From NCBI RefSeq assembly GCF_013166655.1, contig NZ_JABKCA010000008.1, positions 1 to 64,000 on the forward strand: a stretch of DNA of 64,000 nt, read 5' to 3'. The position numbers were made by a program, and so were the translations under genes. Every line of letters begins with the position of its first letter. The first letter of the stretch is position 1. Below, in pieces: positions 9,346-17,842 of this stretch. The notes beneath the pieces were generated by a model. The model saw nothing but the letters and a program-made list of their open reading frames with translations, did not search any database and was not told the DNA's origin. This DNA comes from Lentimicrobium sp. L6 (GTDB taxonomy: Bacteria > Bacteroidota > Bacteroidia > Bacteroidales > UBA12170).

Positions 9346-9353
9346 TATTTTTG
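9346..9353 (+). promoter_or_regulatory. -7 box TATTTTTG, possibly leaderless
   Basis: Exact TAnnTTTG match followed by C, only 4 bp before the ATG at 9358, so the transcript probably starts at or next to the start codon. Confidence 0.5.
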
Positions 9354-9357
9354 CAGC

Positions 9358-9750
9358 ATGAGTAAAAAGCAAGAGTTAAGCCCAGAGGAAATCGTAGAAT
9401 TTGGATTACGTCATACCTATGGTAAATTGGTAAAAGAAGGTTTCGAAATATTATCTGTAATGCCTGAAGTCAATATGGATCCACAAATTCTAGCCATAAA
9501 AGAAGATCAACTTTATTTTATTGTCATTAGAACTGATGTGTACCCTAATGTAGGTGACCTGCCTTCCATTTCACGAATTTCTCAAGTTAACGAGCATGCC
9601 AAAAAACACAATGCTATCACTAAATTTGTGAGCTTAGGAATTCTTAATGCTAATGCAAAAACCGAAGAAGAAAAATCGAAGCTCTATAAAGGAGGAGAGT
9701 TTTATATTAACTATTCGGGTTTAAAAGAGTTGGTTCGGGTTGTTGGATAG
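9358..9750 (+). CDS. Conserved-looking hypothetical protein, 130 aa
   Basis: Start chosen at 9358 (MSKKQELSPEE): the in-frame extension to 9274 runs through the TATTTTTGC promoter box. It is a soluble alpha/beta protein without signal peptide or membrane segment. It has an EEIVEFGLRHTYGKLVKEGF helix near the N-terminus, a core DPQILAIKEDQLYFIVIRTDVYP strand pair (QILAIKED, YFIVIRTD) and a HAKKHNAITKFVSLGI helix-strand. The strand-strand-helix order with an IxxKxD-like pattern and R/K residues recalls PD-(D/E)XK-fold proteins, but I see no complete catalytic set. Single-gene unit. Function unknown. Confidence 0.75.
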   Translation: MSKKQELSPEEIVEFGLRHTYGKLVKEGFEILSVMPEVNMDPQILAIKEDQLYFIVIRTDVYPNVGDLPSISRISQVNEHAKKHNAITKFVSLGILNANAKTEEEKSKLYKGGEFYINYSGLKELVRVVG

Positions 9751-9805
9751 TAGGCCCAAGTTGACAGAATCTGTTGAAAATTAAATTGGGCTATTCTAAT
9801 TTCAA

Positions 9806-10079
9806 TTATTGAGGTGTTTAGACAAGTACTTATCCAAAATTATAAAATAAATACCTAACATTATAATATTTAGTCTTTTTCATTTGCCAATTGCCGACGC
9901 TTCGGTTAATGACGATATTATCATTATCGCTACATTCATTATAGCTAACAGCATCGTCATATAATGGGAGCGAAAAAAGCATGCTCCAAAACAAATAGTT
10001 CTACAGTTTAGTAAATCACGCTTATAGCATGTTAAATTAGATAATGCTAAGCTAAGTAAGAAATTGAACACCTCAATTA
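9806..10079. mobile_element. Candidate MITE-like element with terminal inverted repeats
   Basis: The left end reads ATTGAGGTGTTTA (about 9808-9820) and the right end is its inverse, GAACACCTCAATTAA (about 10065-10079), with AGTACTTA / TAAGTAAG matching further in. The 270-bp body has no credible gene but contains an inner inverted pair, ATGACGAT (9910-9917) and ATCGTCAT (9953-9960). No transposase of this type is in the window. Extent approximate. Confidence 0.45.
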
Positions 10080-10099
10080 AATTTTGTAAAATAAATAAG

Positions 10100-10756
10100 C
10101 TAATCTTGGGCTTTATTCAAAAGCATAGGTACAAAGCTAAATCTACCATGTTCACTTTTTTCAAACTCACTCTCTGAAACTCTTGTGATACTTGTCATTT
10201 CTTGAATACCCTCTTCAATATCTACAGGGATAACTAATTTACCACCAATTTTTAATTGTAATAAAAGGTCATTGGGAATAAAAGGGGCTCCCGCCGTTAC
10301 AATCGCTTTATCAAAAGGGCCGAATGTGGGAAGTCCTTTATAACCATCCCCATAAAAAGTCTTAATATTTCTATACTTTAATAGAGCGAGGAATTTTTTT
10401 GTTTTCTCGTAAAGTTTTTTTTGGCGTTCTATGGTGAATACTTTAGCTCCCATTTCAGCCAAAACACAAGCTTGGTAGCCAGAGCCTGTTCCTACTTCTA
10501 GTACTTTGTCCCCTTTTTTAATCTCTAATAATTGTGATTGAAAAGCTACAGTATAGGGCTGAGATATAGTTTGCCCACTTCCAATAGGAAAGGCTTGATC
10601 CTGATATGCAAAATTTAAAAAGCTAGAATCCAAGAATTGATGGCGTGGAATATTATTGATGGCTTCTAATACTTCCTCATCATGAATTCCTTTATTTCGT
10701 ACAATTCCGACTAGTTTTTTGCGTAATCCTTTATGTCTGTAGTTGTCCTCTAACAT
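10100..10756 (-). CDS. pcm: Protein-L-isoaspartate O-methyltransferase
   Basis: A 218-aa cytoplasmic enzyme that uses SAM to methylate isoaspartyl residues in damaged proteins so they can revert to Asp. The family hallmarks are present: PRHQFL near residue 38, GSGQTISQPYTVA near 58, the SAM-binding VLEVGTGSGYQACVLAEMG near 85, and GDGYKGLP near 135. Length is typical. A TATTTTCGC box at 10773-10780 precedes it. It is divergent from the Gfo/Idh gene, with 73 bp between the start codons, so both promoters share the gap. Confidence 0.95.
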   Translation of the reverse strand: MLEDNYRHKGLRKKLVGIVRNKGIHDEEVLEAINNIPRHQFLDSSFLNFAYQDQAFPIGSGQTISQPYTVAFQSQLLEIKKGDKVLEVGTGSGYQACVLAEMGAKVFTIERQKKLYEKTKKFLALLKYRNIKTFYGDGYKGLPTFGPFDKAIVTAGAPFIPNDLLLQLKIGGKLVIPVDIEEGIQEMTSITRVSESEFEKSEHGRFSFVPMLLNKAQD

Positions 10757-10772
10757 TTATTAAATTTTTTTG

Positions 10773-10780
10773 CGAAAATA
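10773..10780 (-). promoter_or_regulatory. -7 box TATTTTCG for pcm
   Basis: TAnnTTYG match followed by C, about 17 bp from the pcm start codon. Confidence 0.5.
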
Positions 10781-10806
10781 AGGAATTACTAGTCCATAAA
10801 AAAAAT

Positions 10807-10814
10807 TACTTTTG
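10807..10814 (+). promoter_or_regulatory. -7 box TACTTTTG for the Gfo/Idh gene
   Basis: Exact TAnnTTTG match followed by C. It overlaps the alternative TTG start at 10812, which is why the gene is taken to start at the ATG at 10830. Confidence 0.55.
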
Positions 10815-10829
10815 CAAAAAACAATAAAC

Positions 10830-11807
10830 ATGTCAAAACTAAATATTGGCCTTCTTGGAGCAGGGCATCTTGGTAAAATTCATTTGAAATGTATACGTCA
10901 AGTTGAGGATTTCAATCTCATTGGTTTTTTTGATCCAAATGAAGAGAATGGTAAGAAAGTGGAAGCAGAGCTGGAAGTGAAACGATTCTCAAGTATCAAA
11001 GAATTGATCAATGCTTCAGATGCTATTGATATCGTTACTCCGACTATGAATCATTTTGAATGTGCTGAAATGGCTTTGAAAGCTGGAAAACATGTGTTTA
11101 TTGAAAAGCCAGTGGCCAGTTCTCCAGAGGAAGCAGAGAGATTATTGGAGTTAGAGAGAGAATTTGGAGTTAAGGTTCAGGTTGGTCATGTGGAGCGTTT
11201 CAATCCTGCTTTTGTTGCCGTTCAAAATAAATTTGATTCTCCAATGTTTATTGAAACTCACCGTTTGGCTCAATTTAATCCTCGTGGTACTGATGTGCCA
11301 GTGGTTTTAGACTTGATGATTCACGATTTGGATATTATTTTAAGTACGGTTAAGTCAAAGCTGGTTAATGTAAGTGCAAGTGGTGTAAATGTAGTTAGCG
11401 ATACTCCAGATATTGCCAATGCTCGTTTAGAATTTGAAAACGGTTGTGTAGCCAATCTTACTGCCTCTCGTATCTCGATGAAGAACATGAGAAAGAGCAG
11501 ATTCTTCCAAAAGAATGCATATATATCTGTGGATTTCTTGACAAAAGAATCTGAGATAGTTAGTATGTCGGATGTGGATGAGAATGATGTAGATCCTTTG
11601 GCTATGATTTTAGAACTTGGTGAAGGCAAAACAAGTAAAGAAATCCATTTTGAGAAGCCTGTTGTTGAGGAATCTAATGCTATTGTAGAGGAATTAACAA
11701 GCTTTGCTAAATCAATAATCAATGATATTCCAACAGCTGTTACTTTAAACGATGGATATCAGGCTTTATTGGTAGCTCATCAGATAGTGGAAAAAATTAA
11801 ATCGTAA
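10830..11807 (+). CDS. Gfo/Idh/MocA-family NAD(P)-dependent oxidoreductase
   Basis: A 325-aa protein with an N-terminal Rossmann fold (GLLGAGHLGKIH, residues 7-18), the IDIVTPT strand near 70, and the family's EKPVASS motif near 92 whose Lys is catalytic. The middle VQVGHVERFNPAF and HDLDI segments are the C-terminal domain's substrate-site motifs. Members oxidise or reduce sugars and inositols; the following lipoprotein and sugar-phosphate transferase suggest a nucleotide-sugar role in surface polysaccharide synthesis, but the substrate cannot be read. It is first in a run of three plus-strand genes; 59 bp separate it from the next. Confidence 0.88.
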   Translation: MSKLNIGLLGAGHLGKIHLKCIRQVEDFNLIGFFDPNEENGKKVEAELEVKRFSSIKELINASDAIDIVTPTMNHFECAEMALKAGKHVFIEKPVASSPEEAERLLELEREFGVKVQVGHVERFNPAFVAVQNKFDSPMFIETHRLAQFNPRGTDVPVVLDLMIHDLDIILSTVKSKLVNVSASGVNVVSDTPDIANARLEFENGCVANLTASRISMKNMRKSRFFQKNAYISVDFLTKESEIVSMSDVDENDVDPLAMILELGEGKTSKEIHFEKPVVEESNAIVEELTSFAKSIINDIPTAVTLNDGYQALLVAHQIVEKIKS

Positions 11808-11866
11808 TACTAAAATTCAATTCTAAACGTTAGCAAATTGAGTTCATTAAGTTTTAAAGCATTTTC

Positions 11867-12754
11867 ATGATAAAAATATACCCTAAACTTTTGTTTCTGG
11901 TTTCTGTTCTCATTTTAGCCTCTTGTGTTAAAAAAATGGATGAAACTTACATTCCTTCCTATATTAATATTGATGAAATTAATGTCTTAACATCGAGTTC
12001 GCAAGGATCGTCCTCAAGTTATATTACCGATGCTTGGGTGTATCTAGATGGGGATGATAGAGGAGCCTATCCTTTACCATCTCGTATTCCATTATTGGCA
12101 GAAGGAGAGCATTTGGTGAAAATAGCACCTGGAATTAAATTAAATGGCGTAGTGGGAACTCGAGTTCCTTATCCTCTGATGGAGCCTGTAGAGGTAGATT
12201 TAAACTTGATAAAAGATAGTGTTAAAAACTTGAATATCGATGTTAGATATAGGAGCAATAGTAAGTTTGAGATGATTGAAGATTTTGAAAATTCAAATTT
12301 AAAATTTGAAACTACTACAAATAATAAGGCTACTTTTAGGACAACACATTCTTCCTCTGATCCTTTAGATTATGTTTTTGAAGGCGTGCATAGTGGAGGA
12401 GGCTTTTTAAATGCAGAAAATAGTTATTTTCAGATTATCACCAAGCAATTATTCGAAGAATTACCTAAACAAGGGGTTCCAGTTTTTATTGAACTCGATT
12501 TTAAATGTAATACAACCATTGTGCTTAGTGTGATGTCTTATAGAAATGGAATTGGTGAATCACAAGATTTGATTTATTTGAGTACAACCGATGAATGGAA
12601 GAAAATATATATTAATCTAACAAGCACTATTAGTTACGATACTGATGCTTTTCAATATAAATTTCTTTTAAGTGCCAATCATAATGCCAATCTTGAAGAA
12701 TCAGTGGTTCTAATAGATAATTTTAAACTCATATATAGAGATATAGAAAACTAG
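11867..12754 (+). CDS. Lipoprotein of an envelope polysaccharide cluster, 295 aa
   Basis: Signal peptide with lipobox ILASC (Cys near residue 20). The mature protein begins with a PEGA-like beta segment (DAWVYLDGDDRGAYPLPS, residues 56-73) followed by a longer beta-rich region with a VLIDNFKLIYRD end, reminiscent of a jelly-roll carbohydrate-binding-like domain. I do not recognise a named family. Only 3 bp separate its stop from the glycosylphosphotransferase start, so the two are almost certainly co-transcribed. Likely membrane-anchored and facing the periplasm. Confidence 0.8.
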   Translation: MIKIYPKLLFLVSVLILASCVKKMDETYIPSYINIDEINVLTSSSQGSSSSYITDAWVYLDGDDRGAYPLPSRIPLLAEGEHLVKIAPGIKLNGVVGTRVPYPLMEPVEVDLNLIKDSVKNLNIDVRYRSNSKFEMIEDFENSNLKFETTTNNKATFRTTHSSSDPLDYVFEGVHSGGGFLNAENSYFQIITKQLFEELPKQGVPVFIELDFKCNTTIVLSVMSYRNGIGESQDLIYLSTTDEWKKIYINLTSTISYDTDAFQYKFLLSANHNANLEESVVLIDNFKLIYRDIEN

Positions 12755-12757
12755 CAG

Positions 12758-14176
12758 ATGAATAAATCTTTACAAAAACTTAAGTATATTCTTTGGGATT
12801 TATTGGCTGCAAGTGTAGCTTGGAGTCTTTTTTTTATTTATCGTAAGCTACTCATAGAACCCAATATTTTTGAACATTTAAATTTCGTTTACGAAGATGT
12901 GAACTTTTGGGTGGGATTGATTATCATACCTATATTTTGGAATATCCTATATGTTTCAACTGGAACTTATAGAAAGGTCTACAGAAAGTCAAGATTAAAA
13001 GAACTCAGCCAAACGATAACATCCTCAATTATTGGTGTAGCGGTTATTTTCTTTACACTTATTCTTGATGATCAGATCATTTCTTATAAAAACTATTACG
13101 ATCTCATTTTAGTACTTTTTCTAACTCATTTTATTATTACCTATACTGGTCGTTTATTAATCACATCCAGAACTATTCATCGTATTCATAAAGGAGCAAT
13201 TGGTTTTAATACTTTAATAGTTGGTAGCAATGGAAATGCTGTAAAAGTTTATAATGATTTAATCAATCAAGAATATTCTTCTGGTAACTTCTTTATCGGC
13301 TTCGTGAATGCGAAAGAGTATAAGAAATTCAAAATGAGCTCTATACTTCCTCATTTAGGTACGGTACAAGATATTTCACAAATACTAACTGATTATCATG
13401 TTGAGGAGGTTATTATTGCTATTGAGCGTTCAGAAACGGATTTGATTACTTCTATCATTACTGAATTGGAAATGCACGATGTTGTGATTAAAATCATTCC
13501 ACTATTTCAAGATTATATTTTCGGAAATATTAAAACAAGTGGGATTTTCCAGACTCCTTTGGTTGAGATATCTCCAGATTTAATGCCAGCTTGGCAAATT
13601 ACATTGAAAAGAGTATTCGATATAGTAGTGAGCATCATTGCTATGATTCTTTTGATTCCTGCATATTTAGGAACAGCCATAGCAGTTAAATTAGGAAGTA
13701 AAGGGCCTATCATCTATTCTCAAGAAAGAGTTGGTTTGCATGGTGAGCCTTTCAAAATGCATAAATTCAGATCTATGTATAGCGATGCAGAGAAAAGAGG
13801 AACTCCTCAGCTTTCAAGTAAATCGGATCCTCGTATCACTCCTCAAGGACGTTTTATTCGTAAGGTTCGTTTAGATGAGATTCCTCAGTTCTTTTCTGTG
13901 ATTAAAGGTGATATGTCCATTGTTGGCCCAAGACCTGAGCGACAGTTTTTTATCGATAAAATATCTGAAAGAGCTCCGCATTATAGACTTCTTCATAAAA
14001 TTAAGCCTGGTATTACAAGCTGGGGACAAGTTAAATATGGTTATGCTGAAAATGTAGACGAGATGATTGAGCGCTTGAAGTATGACGTTCTATATCTGGA
14101 AAATATGAGTTTGGCCATGGATATGAAAATTCTTATTTGGACTGTATTAATTGTGGTTCAGGGTAGAGGCAAGTAG
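12758..14176 (+). CDS. Polyprenyl glycosylphosphotransferase (WbaP/EpsE-like)
   Basis: A 472-aa integral membrane enzyme that starts polysaccharide repeat-unit assembly by moving a sugar-1-phosphate from a nucleotide sugar to undecaprenyl phosphate. The N-terminal half has four membrane segments (about residues 10-26, 48-67, 88-106, 115-133) and a Rossmann-like region starting NTLIVGSNGNAVKVYN. A fifth hydrophobic stretch (VFDIVVSIIAMILLIPAYL, near 292) leads into the catalytic domain, with KFRSMYSDAE near 342, RKVRLDEIPQF near 372 and the GPRPERQFF / KPGITSWGQVKYG motifs. Length and order match the family. The sugar is not predictable. Confidence 0.93.
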   Translation: MNKSLQKLKYILWDLLAASVAWSLFFIYRKLLIEPNIFEHLNFVYEDVNFWVGLIIIPIFWNILYVSTGTYRKVYRKSRLKELSQTITSSIIGVAVIFFTLILDDQIISYKNYYDLILVLFLTHFIITYTGRLLITSRTIHRIHKGAIGFNTLIVGSNGNAVKVYNDLINQEYSSGNFFIGFVNAKEYKKFKMSSILPHLGTVQDISQILTDYHVEEVIIAIERSETDLITSIITELEMHDVVIKIIPLFQDYIFGNIKTSGIFQTPLVEISPDLMPAWQITLKRVFDIVVSIIAMILLIPAYLGTAIAVKLGSKGPIIYSQERVGLHGEPFKMHKFRSMYSDAEKRGTPQLSSKSDPRITPQGRFIRKVRLDEIPQFFSVIKGDMSIVGPRPERQFFIDKISERAPHYRLLHKIKPGITSWGQVKYGYAENVDEMIERLKYDVLYLENMSLAMDMKILIWTVLIVVQGRGK

Positions 14177-14730
14177 GATTTAAATATTGACCCTCCAAGA
14201 CTCTTATTTTGAAAAACACACTTAATCAAGAAATACATACATGCATTATCCCTAGCATTAATGAAAAATGTGAGAGTTTTGGTAGACTTATTCATTAAGA
14301 TATGATATATTAATTTCAGGAATCTCTCAGAAAACAGCCTACCTTCGTATCGGTTTATACCGTTTTTTGATTTCAATTAGTAGCTTCTTTATTTTGCTGT
14401 ATAATAATGTATCCTACCACACCAGCAATTGAATTCTTATTGAGTTGCGGATATTTGGGCAGACCTTGTTTTGTTTAAAACAATAGTGAAAAGGGAGATT
14501 TTATAAAAGAACTCAACAACGAAAGTATATAGATTGGAAAAAATTCCCTGATGATAACCTTTATTATAAATTAAGCTGGACTATTTTGGGGCAAAATAAT
14601 TGAAAGCGTAATAAAAATCGCTTACCAGTCGGATAATTAGGAGTTCCCTAGTGGTTCATATTATTTACTATATTTACCCTATCAAATCAATGTAAACAAT
14701 GTATCCATTTATTTTTTAAAGCTATCATGG
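14177..14730. other. Intergenic region, no gene recognised
   Basis: About 550 bp with stops in all frames. A short open stretch around 14490-14600 reads like decayed coding sequence (YIDWKKFPDDNLYYKLSW), but it has no start and matches nothing I know. No clear terminator after the glycosylphosphotransferase gene. Confidence 0.5.
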
Positions 14731-17064
14731 ATGAAAATTAATCAAAAGATAATTCTTATTTCTTTTATTGGGGGTATTAGTGTTTTTTTGTTCTGGAAGA
14801 CTTATAATATTACTTATCATCCTATAATTATTGATATTGAGTTCCAAGCTAATGCTTTAATTGATGATCATTTTCAATTGTTTTACTCAGAAGGCCGATA
14901 TTTCGACGAAACTTTATCAGTTAAAGAAGCATATAGCCCAAATGGTGGTTTTGTTCACCTTACTACAATGCTTCCATCGGGCAATGTTACAAGGCTCAGG
15001 ATAGACCCTGGCAATAAAATTGATACTATTCAGATACATGCCATTAATATTAAAAGTAATAATCAAATATTAAGTTTTAAAGGAACTCAAATATTGTCGC
15101 ATTTTGATTTGATCAATTTACGCGTATTGAATTCTTCTGATTCATCTATTCAACTCGTTCAAAATCAATCACGAGATATTCAATTGATTTATAAACAAAA
15201 GTTGAATGAAAATTTCGATTTGTATGCTACGCAAAATACCAGTCACTTACAAGTATTTATCCTGTTTGTTACAGGTTTTCTATTCCTGATGATTATTTTA
15301 TTTAGCAAGCAAATACTCGTTTTACTCACTAAACTAAGACAATGGTATCAAAATAAATATCATGGATTATTACATATCTGTCTCTCAAACTATAGTATTA
15401 CCCTTCTCGCAATTTTAGGAATAAAATTAATTTTGGTTTCTGCACAACAGATGACATGCTATTCGGCTTTTGGTCATGATGATGGATTATTTGTCAAGCT
15501 GGCCTATTCACTTAGTGCCGGGAATTGGTTGGGTGCTTATAATAATCTGACTTTGGCAAAAGGAATGGTTTATCCAGCATTCATAGCGTTAAATAGTTTT
15601 TTTGGAATCTCCCTGTTTTTATCGCAACACTTATTATTTGGTTTGTCTTGCTATTTAATGCTTAGAGCATTTTATCCCATTATTAAGGGTAATTACTGGA
15701 GAATCCTATTTTTTAGTGTATTGTTGTTTAATCCTGTTTCTTCAGATTGGTTTACCACACGAGTTCTAAGAGATTACTTTTTTCTATCTATATCCATTAT
15801 AGTTGTGGCATCTTTCATTGCTGTTTATTTAAGACGTCAACAAAACCCTAGGTCTTATTTAGGCTGGGTTTTAGTGGCTGGTATTTCATTGTTTTTGCAG
15901 CAAAACACCAGAGAAGAAGGATTTATGTTTTTACCCTTTTTAGCATGGATGAGTTTGTTGAGCCTTTTGGTGTTTTTGAAAAAGCAAAAGGTAGTCTATG
16001 GTTCAGAATATAAGACCAGTAAAAAGGTGTTTGTGAAAGGAGTATTTATCATCGTATTACCGTATTTAATTCTGATCGGCGGAAACCTGACTATAGCTAC
16101 TATAAACTACTTCTCTTATGGTGCTTTTATTAGAAATGAAATAAAAACCGAGGCTTTTACCAAAGCATATGCAGCCCTAACTCAAGTTGAATCAGATAAA
16201 TGGCTTATAGATGTCCCCTATACAACGGAATCACGAATGAAAGCATATCGTGTAAGTTCAGCTTTTGCTGAATTAGAACCCTTCATGGAAAGTGAGGAGA
16301 ATGGCTTCTTAAAGGGGTATCCATCTGGTGGAAAAGAAATTGTTGGAGCTTTCTCCATATGGTCCATCAGATATGCAGCAGAAGAAGCAGGATACCATGA
16401 CAATTTGCCTCAATCACAACAGTTTTATTATCGCATGGCGGGGGAATTAAACACCGCATTTGAGAATGGTGATCTTCAAAAAAACACGAATTTTTCTATG
16501 TTTAGTTTTACTTGGGATTCTCGTTATGCTCAACCTACAATGAACAAAATCATAGATATTATAAAACATATTGCGTTTTTTGAAAACTATCATCCCAAGC
16601 CACTTGCAAATTTTGGTAATTTAGAATCGATTTCTTTATTTCAAAACATGACGAATACTCCCGCTGCTCATTTAACTGGAAACATCAACAATTATACGCC
16701 CGCATCCATAGTTAAAATCTTTCTGTTAAAAGCAATTCAGTGGATTTATGCTGTCTTTCATCCGCTACTTTGGTTATTATCTATATTATCTTTTTTAGCC
16801 CTTAGTGTTAGAATTATAAAGAATGGTTTTAAAGATAAACTAGTAGGATTATGGTGGATTGGAAGCCTATTATTTGCTATTGCAGCAACAAGAGTATTCC
16901 TTATAGCTTTTATTTCTGTTTCACAATGGGATGCTGTAAATATGCAATATTTATCCATTTCGTATCCCTTCCTTTTGACTTTCGAAATTTTATATTTGTA
17001 TACTTTAGTAAACATGCTTAAAGTTACCTCCATCCTAAGAACTAAAAAAAAAGACGATGATTAA
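14731..17064 (+). CDS. Large multi-pass membrane protein, possible GT-C glycosyltransferase
   Basis: A 777-aa protein with one N-terminal membrane segment (residues 6-24), an approximately 150-residue extracytoplasmic beta-rich domain, then many hydrophobic segments from about residue 172, with a soluble loop near 480-610. After the third membrane helix it has an FGHDDGLFVKLAYSL motif; an acidic pair in the first loop is typical of GT-C enzymes that use lipid-linked sugars, which is the basis for the tentative call. It overlaps the following methyltransferase by 8 bp, which in turn overlaps the GT2 gene, so the three form a tight operon in a surface-polysaccharide setting. A flippase/polymerase or a membrane protein of unknown role remains possible. 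Confidence 0.7.
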   Translation: MKINQKIILISFIGGISVFLFWKTYNITYHPIIIDIEFQANALIDDHFQLFYSEGRYFDETLSVKEAYSPNGGFVHLTTMLPSGNVTRLRIDPGNKIDTIQIHAINIKSNNQILSFKGTQILSHFDLINLRVLNSSDSSIQLVQNQSRDIQLIYKQKLNENFDLYATQNTSHLQVFILFVTGFLFLMIILFSKQILVLLTKLRQWYQNKYHGLLHICLSNYSITLLAILGIKLILVSAQQMTCYSAFGHDDGLFVKLAYSLSAGNWLGAYNNLTLAKGMVYPAFIALNSFFGISLFLSQHLLFGLSCYLMLRAFYPIIKGNYWRILFFSVLLFNPVSSDWFTTRVLRDYFFLSISIIVVASFIAVYLRRQQNPRSYLGWVLVAGISLFLQQNTREEGFMFLPFLAWMSLLSLLVFLKKQKVVYGSEYKTSKKVFVKGVFIIVLPYLILIGGNLTIATINYFSYGAFIRNEIKTEAFTKAYAALTQVESDKWLIDVPYTTESRMKAYRVSSAFAELEPFMESEENGFLKGYPSGGKEIVGAFSIWSIRYAAEEAGYHDNLPQSQQFYYRMAGELNTAFENGDLQKNTNFSMFSFTWDSRYAQPTMNKIIDIIKHIAFFENYHPKPLANFGNLESISLFQNMTNTPAAHLTGNINNYTPASIVKIFLLKAIQWIYAVFHPLLWLLSILSFLALSVRIIKNGFKDKLVGLWWIGSLLFAIAATRVFLIAFISVSQWDAVNMQYLSISYPFLLTFEILYLYTLVNMLKVTSILRTKKKDDD

Positions 17065-17842
17065 TGTTGTACGTAAAATGATTACCATCAATGGTTTTTG
17101 GTGGACAGCCCATGTGGTTCCCTATGTTTTATTACGCAAAATCAATAAAAACCTAAGAATAAAATATTTAGATAAAAGAATCAAAGGCATTGAAATTAAG
17201 AACCAACTCCCAGGGATGAATAGCAAAGAAATAAATTCAATTATTTGGGAAAATTGGAATTGGAAGAAATATCACGGGGAAGAATGGACCTATACAGTAA
17301 ATTGGAAGAATTCTATTATCAAAGATATTATGCAAAAACATTTCGATGAAAATAAAACGATTTTAGAAATTGGCCCCGGAGGAGGTAAATGGACCGAATC
17401 CTTGATAAAAATATCTAGAATACTCCATTTAACAGATATATCCAATAGATGCTTAGAAGTCTGTCAGCAAAGATTCAAATCAAATAATCATATTAATTAT
17501 CATTTAACAGATGGTTGTTCTTTGTCTTTTTTAAAAGAGGGTTCCATTGATTATATATGGTCTTTTGATGTGTTTGTACACATTGCACCAGATGATGTGA
17601 ATAATTACATAGATGAATTTAAAAGAGTATTGAAGCCAGGTGGAAAGGCAATTATTCATCATGCTGGAAATGGCGGTATTAGCGGCGGTTGGAGGAGCAA
17701 CTTGACTCAGGAATTGTTTAAAAGTATGGTGGCTCATCACCAATTAAAAATGATTAGTCAGTTCGATAGTTGGGGTGAGAATAATGAGTTTGATGTGAAA
17801 CATTACCAGGATATCATAAGTATTTTTGAAAAAAAACAGTGA
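17057..17842 (+). CDS. SAM-dependent class I methyltransferase
   Basis: A 261-aa soluble protein. The SAM-binding motif I is ILEIGPGGGKWTESL (near residue 103), motif II/post-I LHLTDIS follows, and a SIDYIWSFDVFVHI segment (near 165) plus FKRVLKPGGKAIIHH (near 188) are standard Rossmann methyltransferase elements. The first 90 residues are family-specific and unassigned. It overlaps the upstream membrane-protein gene and the downstream GT2 gene by a few bases each, indicating translational coupling. Likely modifies a sugar or lipid-linked glycan, but the substrate is inferred only from context. Confidence 0.85.
   Translation: MINVVRKMITINGFWWTAHVVPYVLLRKINKNLRIKYLDKRIKGIEIKNQLPGMNSKEINSIIWENWNWKKYHGEEWTYTVNWKNSIIKDIMQKHFDENKTILEIGPGGGKWTESLIKISRILHLTDISNRCLEVCQQRFKSNNHINYHLTDGCSLSFLKEGSIDYIWSFDVFVHIAPDDVNNYIDEFKRVLKPGGKAIIHHAGNGGISGGWRSNLTQELFKSMVAHHQLKMISQFDSWGENNEFDVKHYQDIISIFEKKQ

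Noticed and set aside
9880-10071. 63-aa minus-strand ORF
   Set aside because: It lies within the inverted-repeat element and has no family resemblance or start signal.
14490-14600. Open stretch reading YIDWKKFPDDNLYYKLSW
   Set aside because: No start, bounded by stops, and no family I can name; possibly decayed coding DNA but unsupported.
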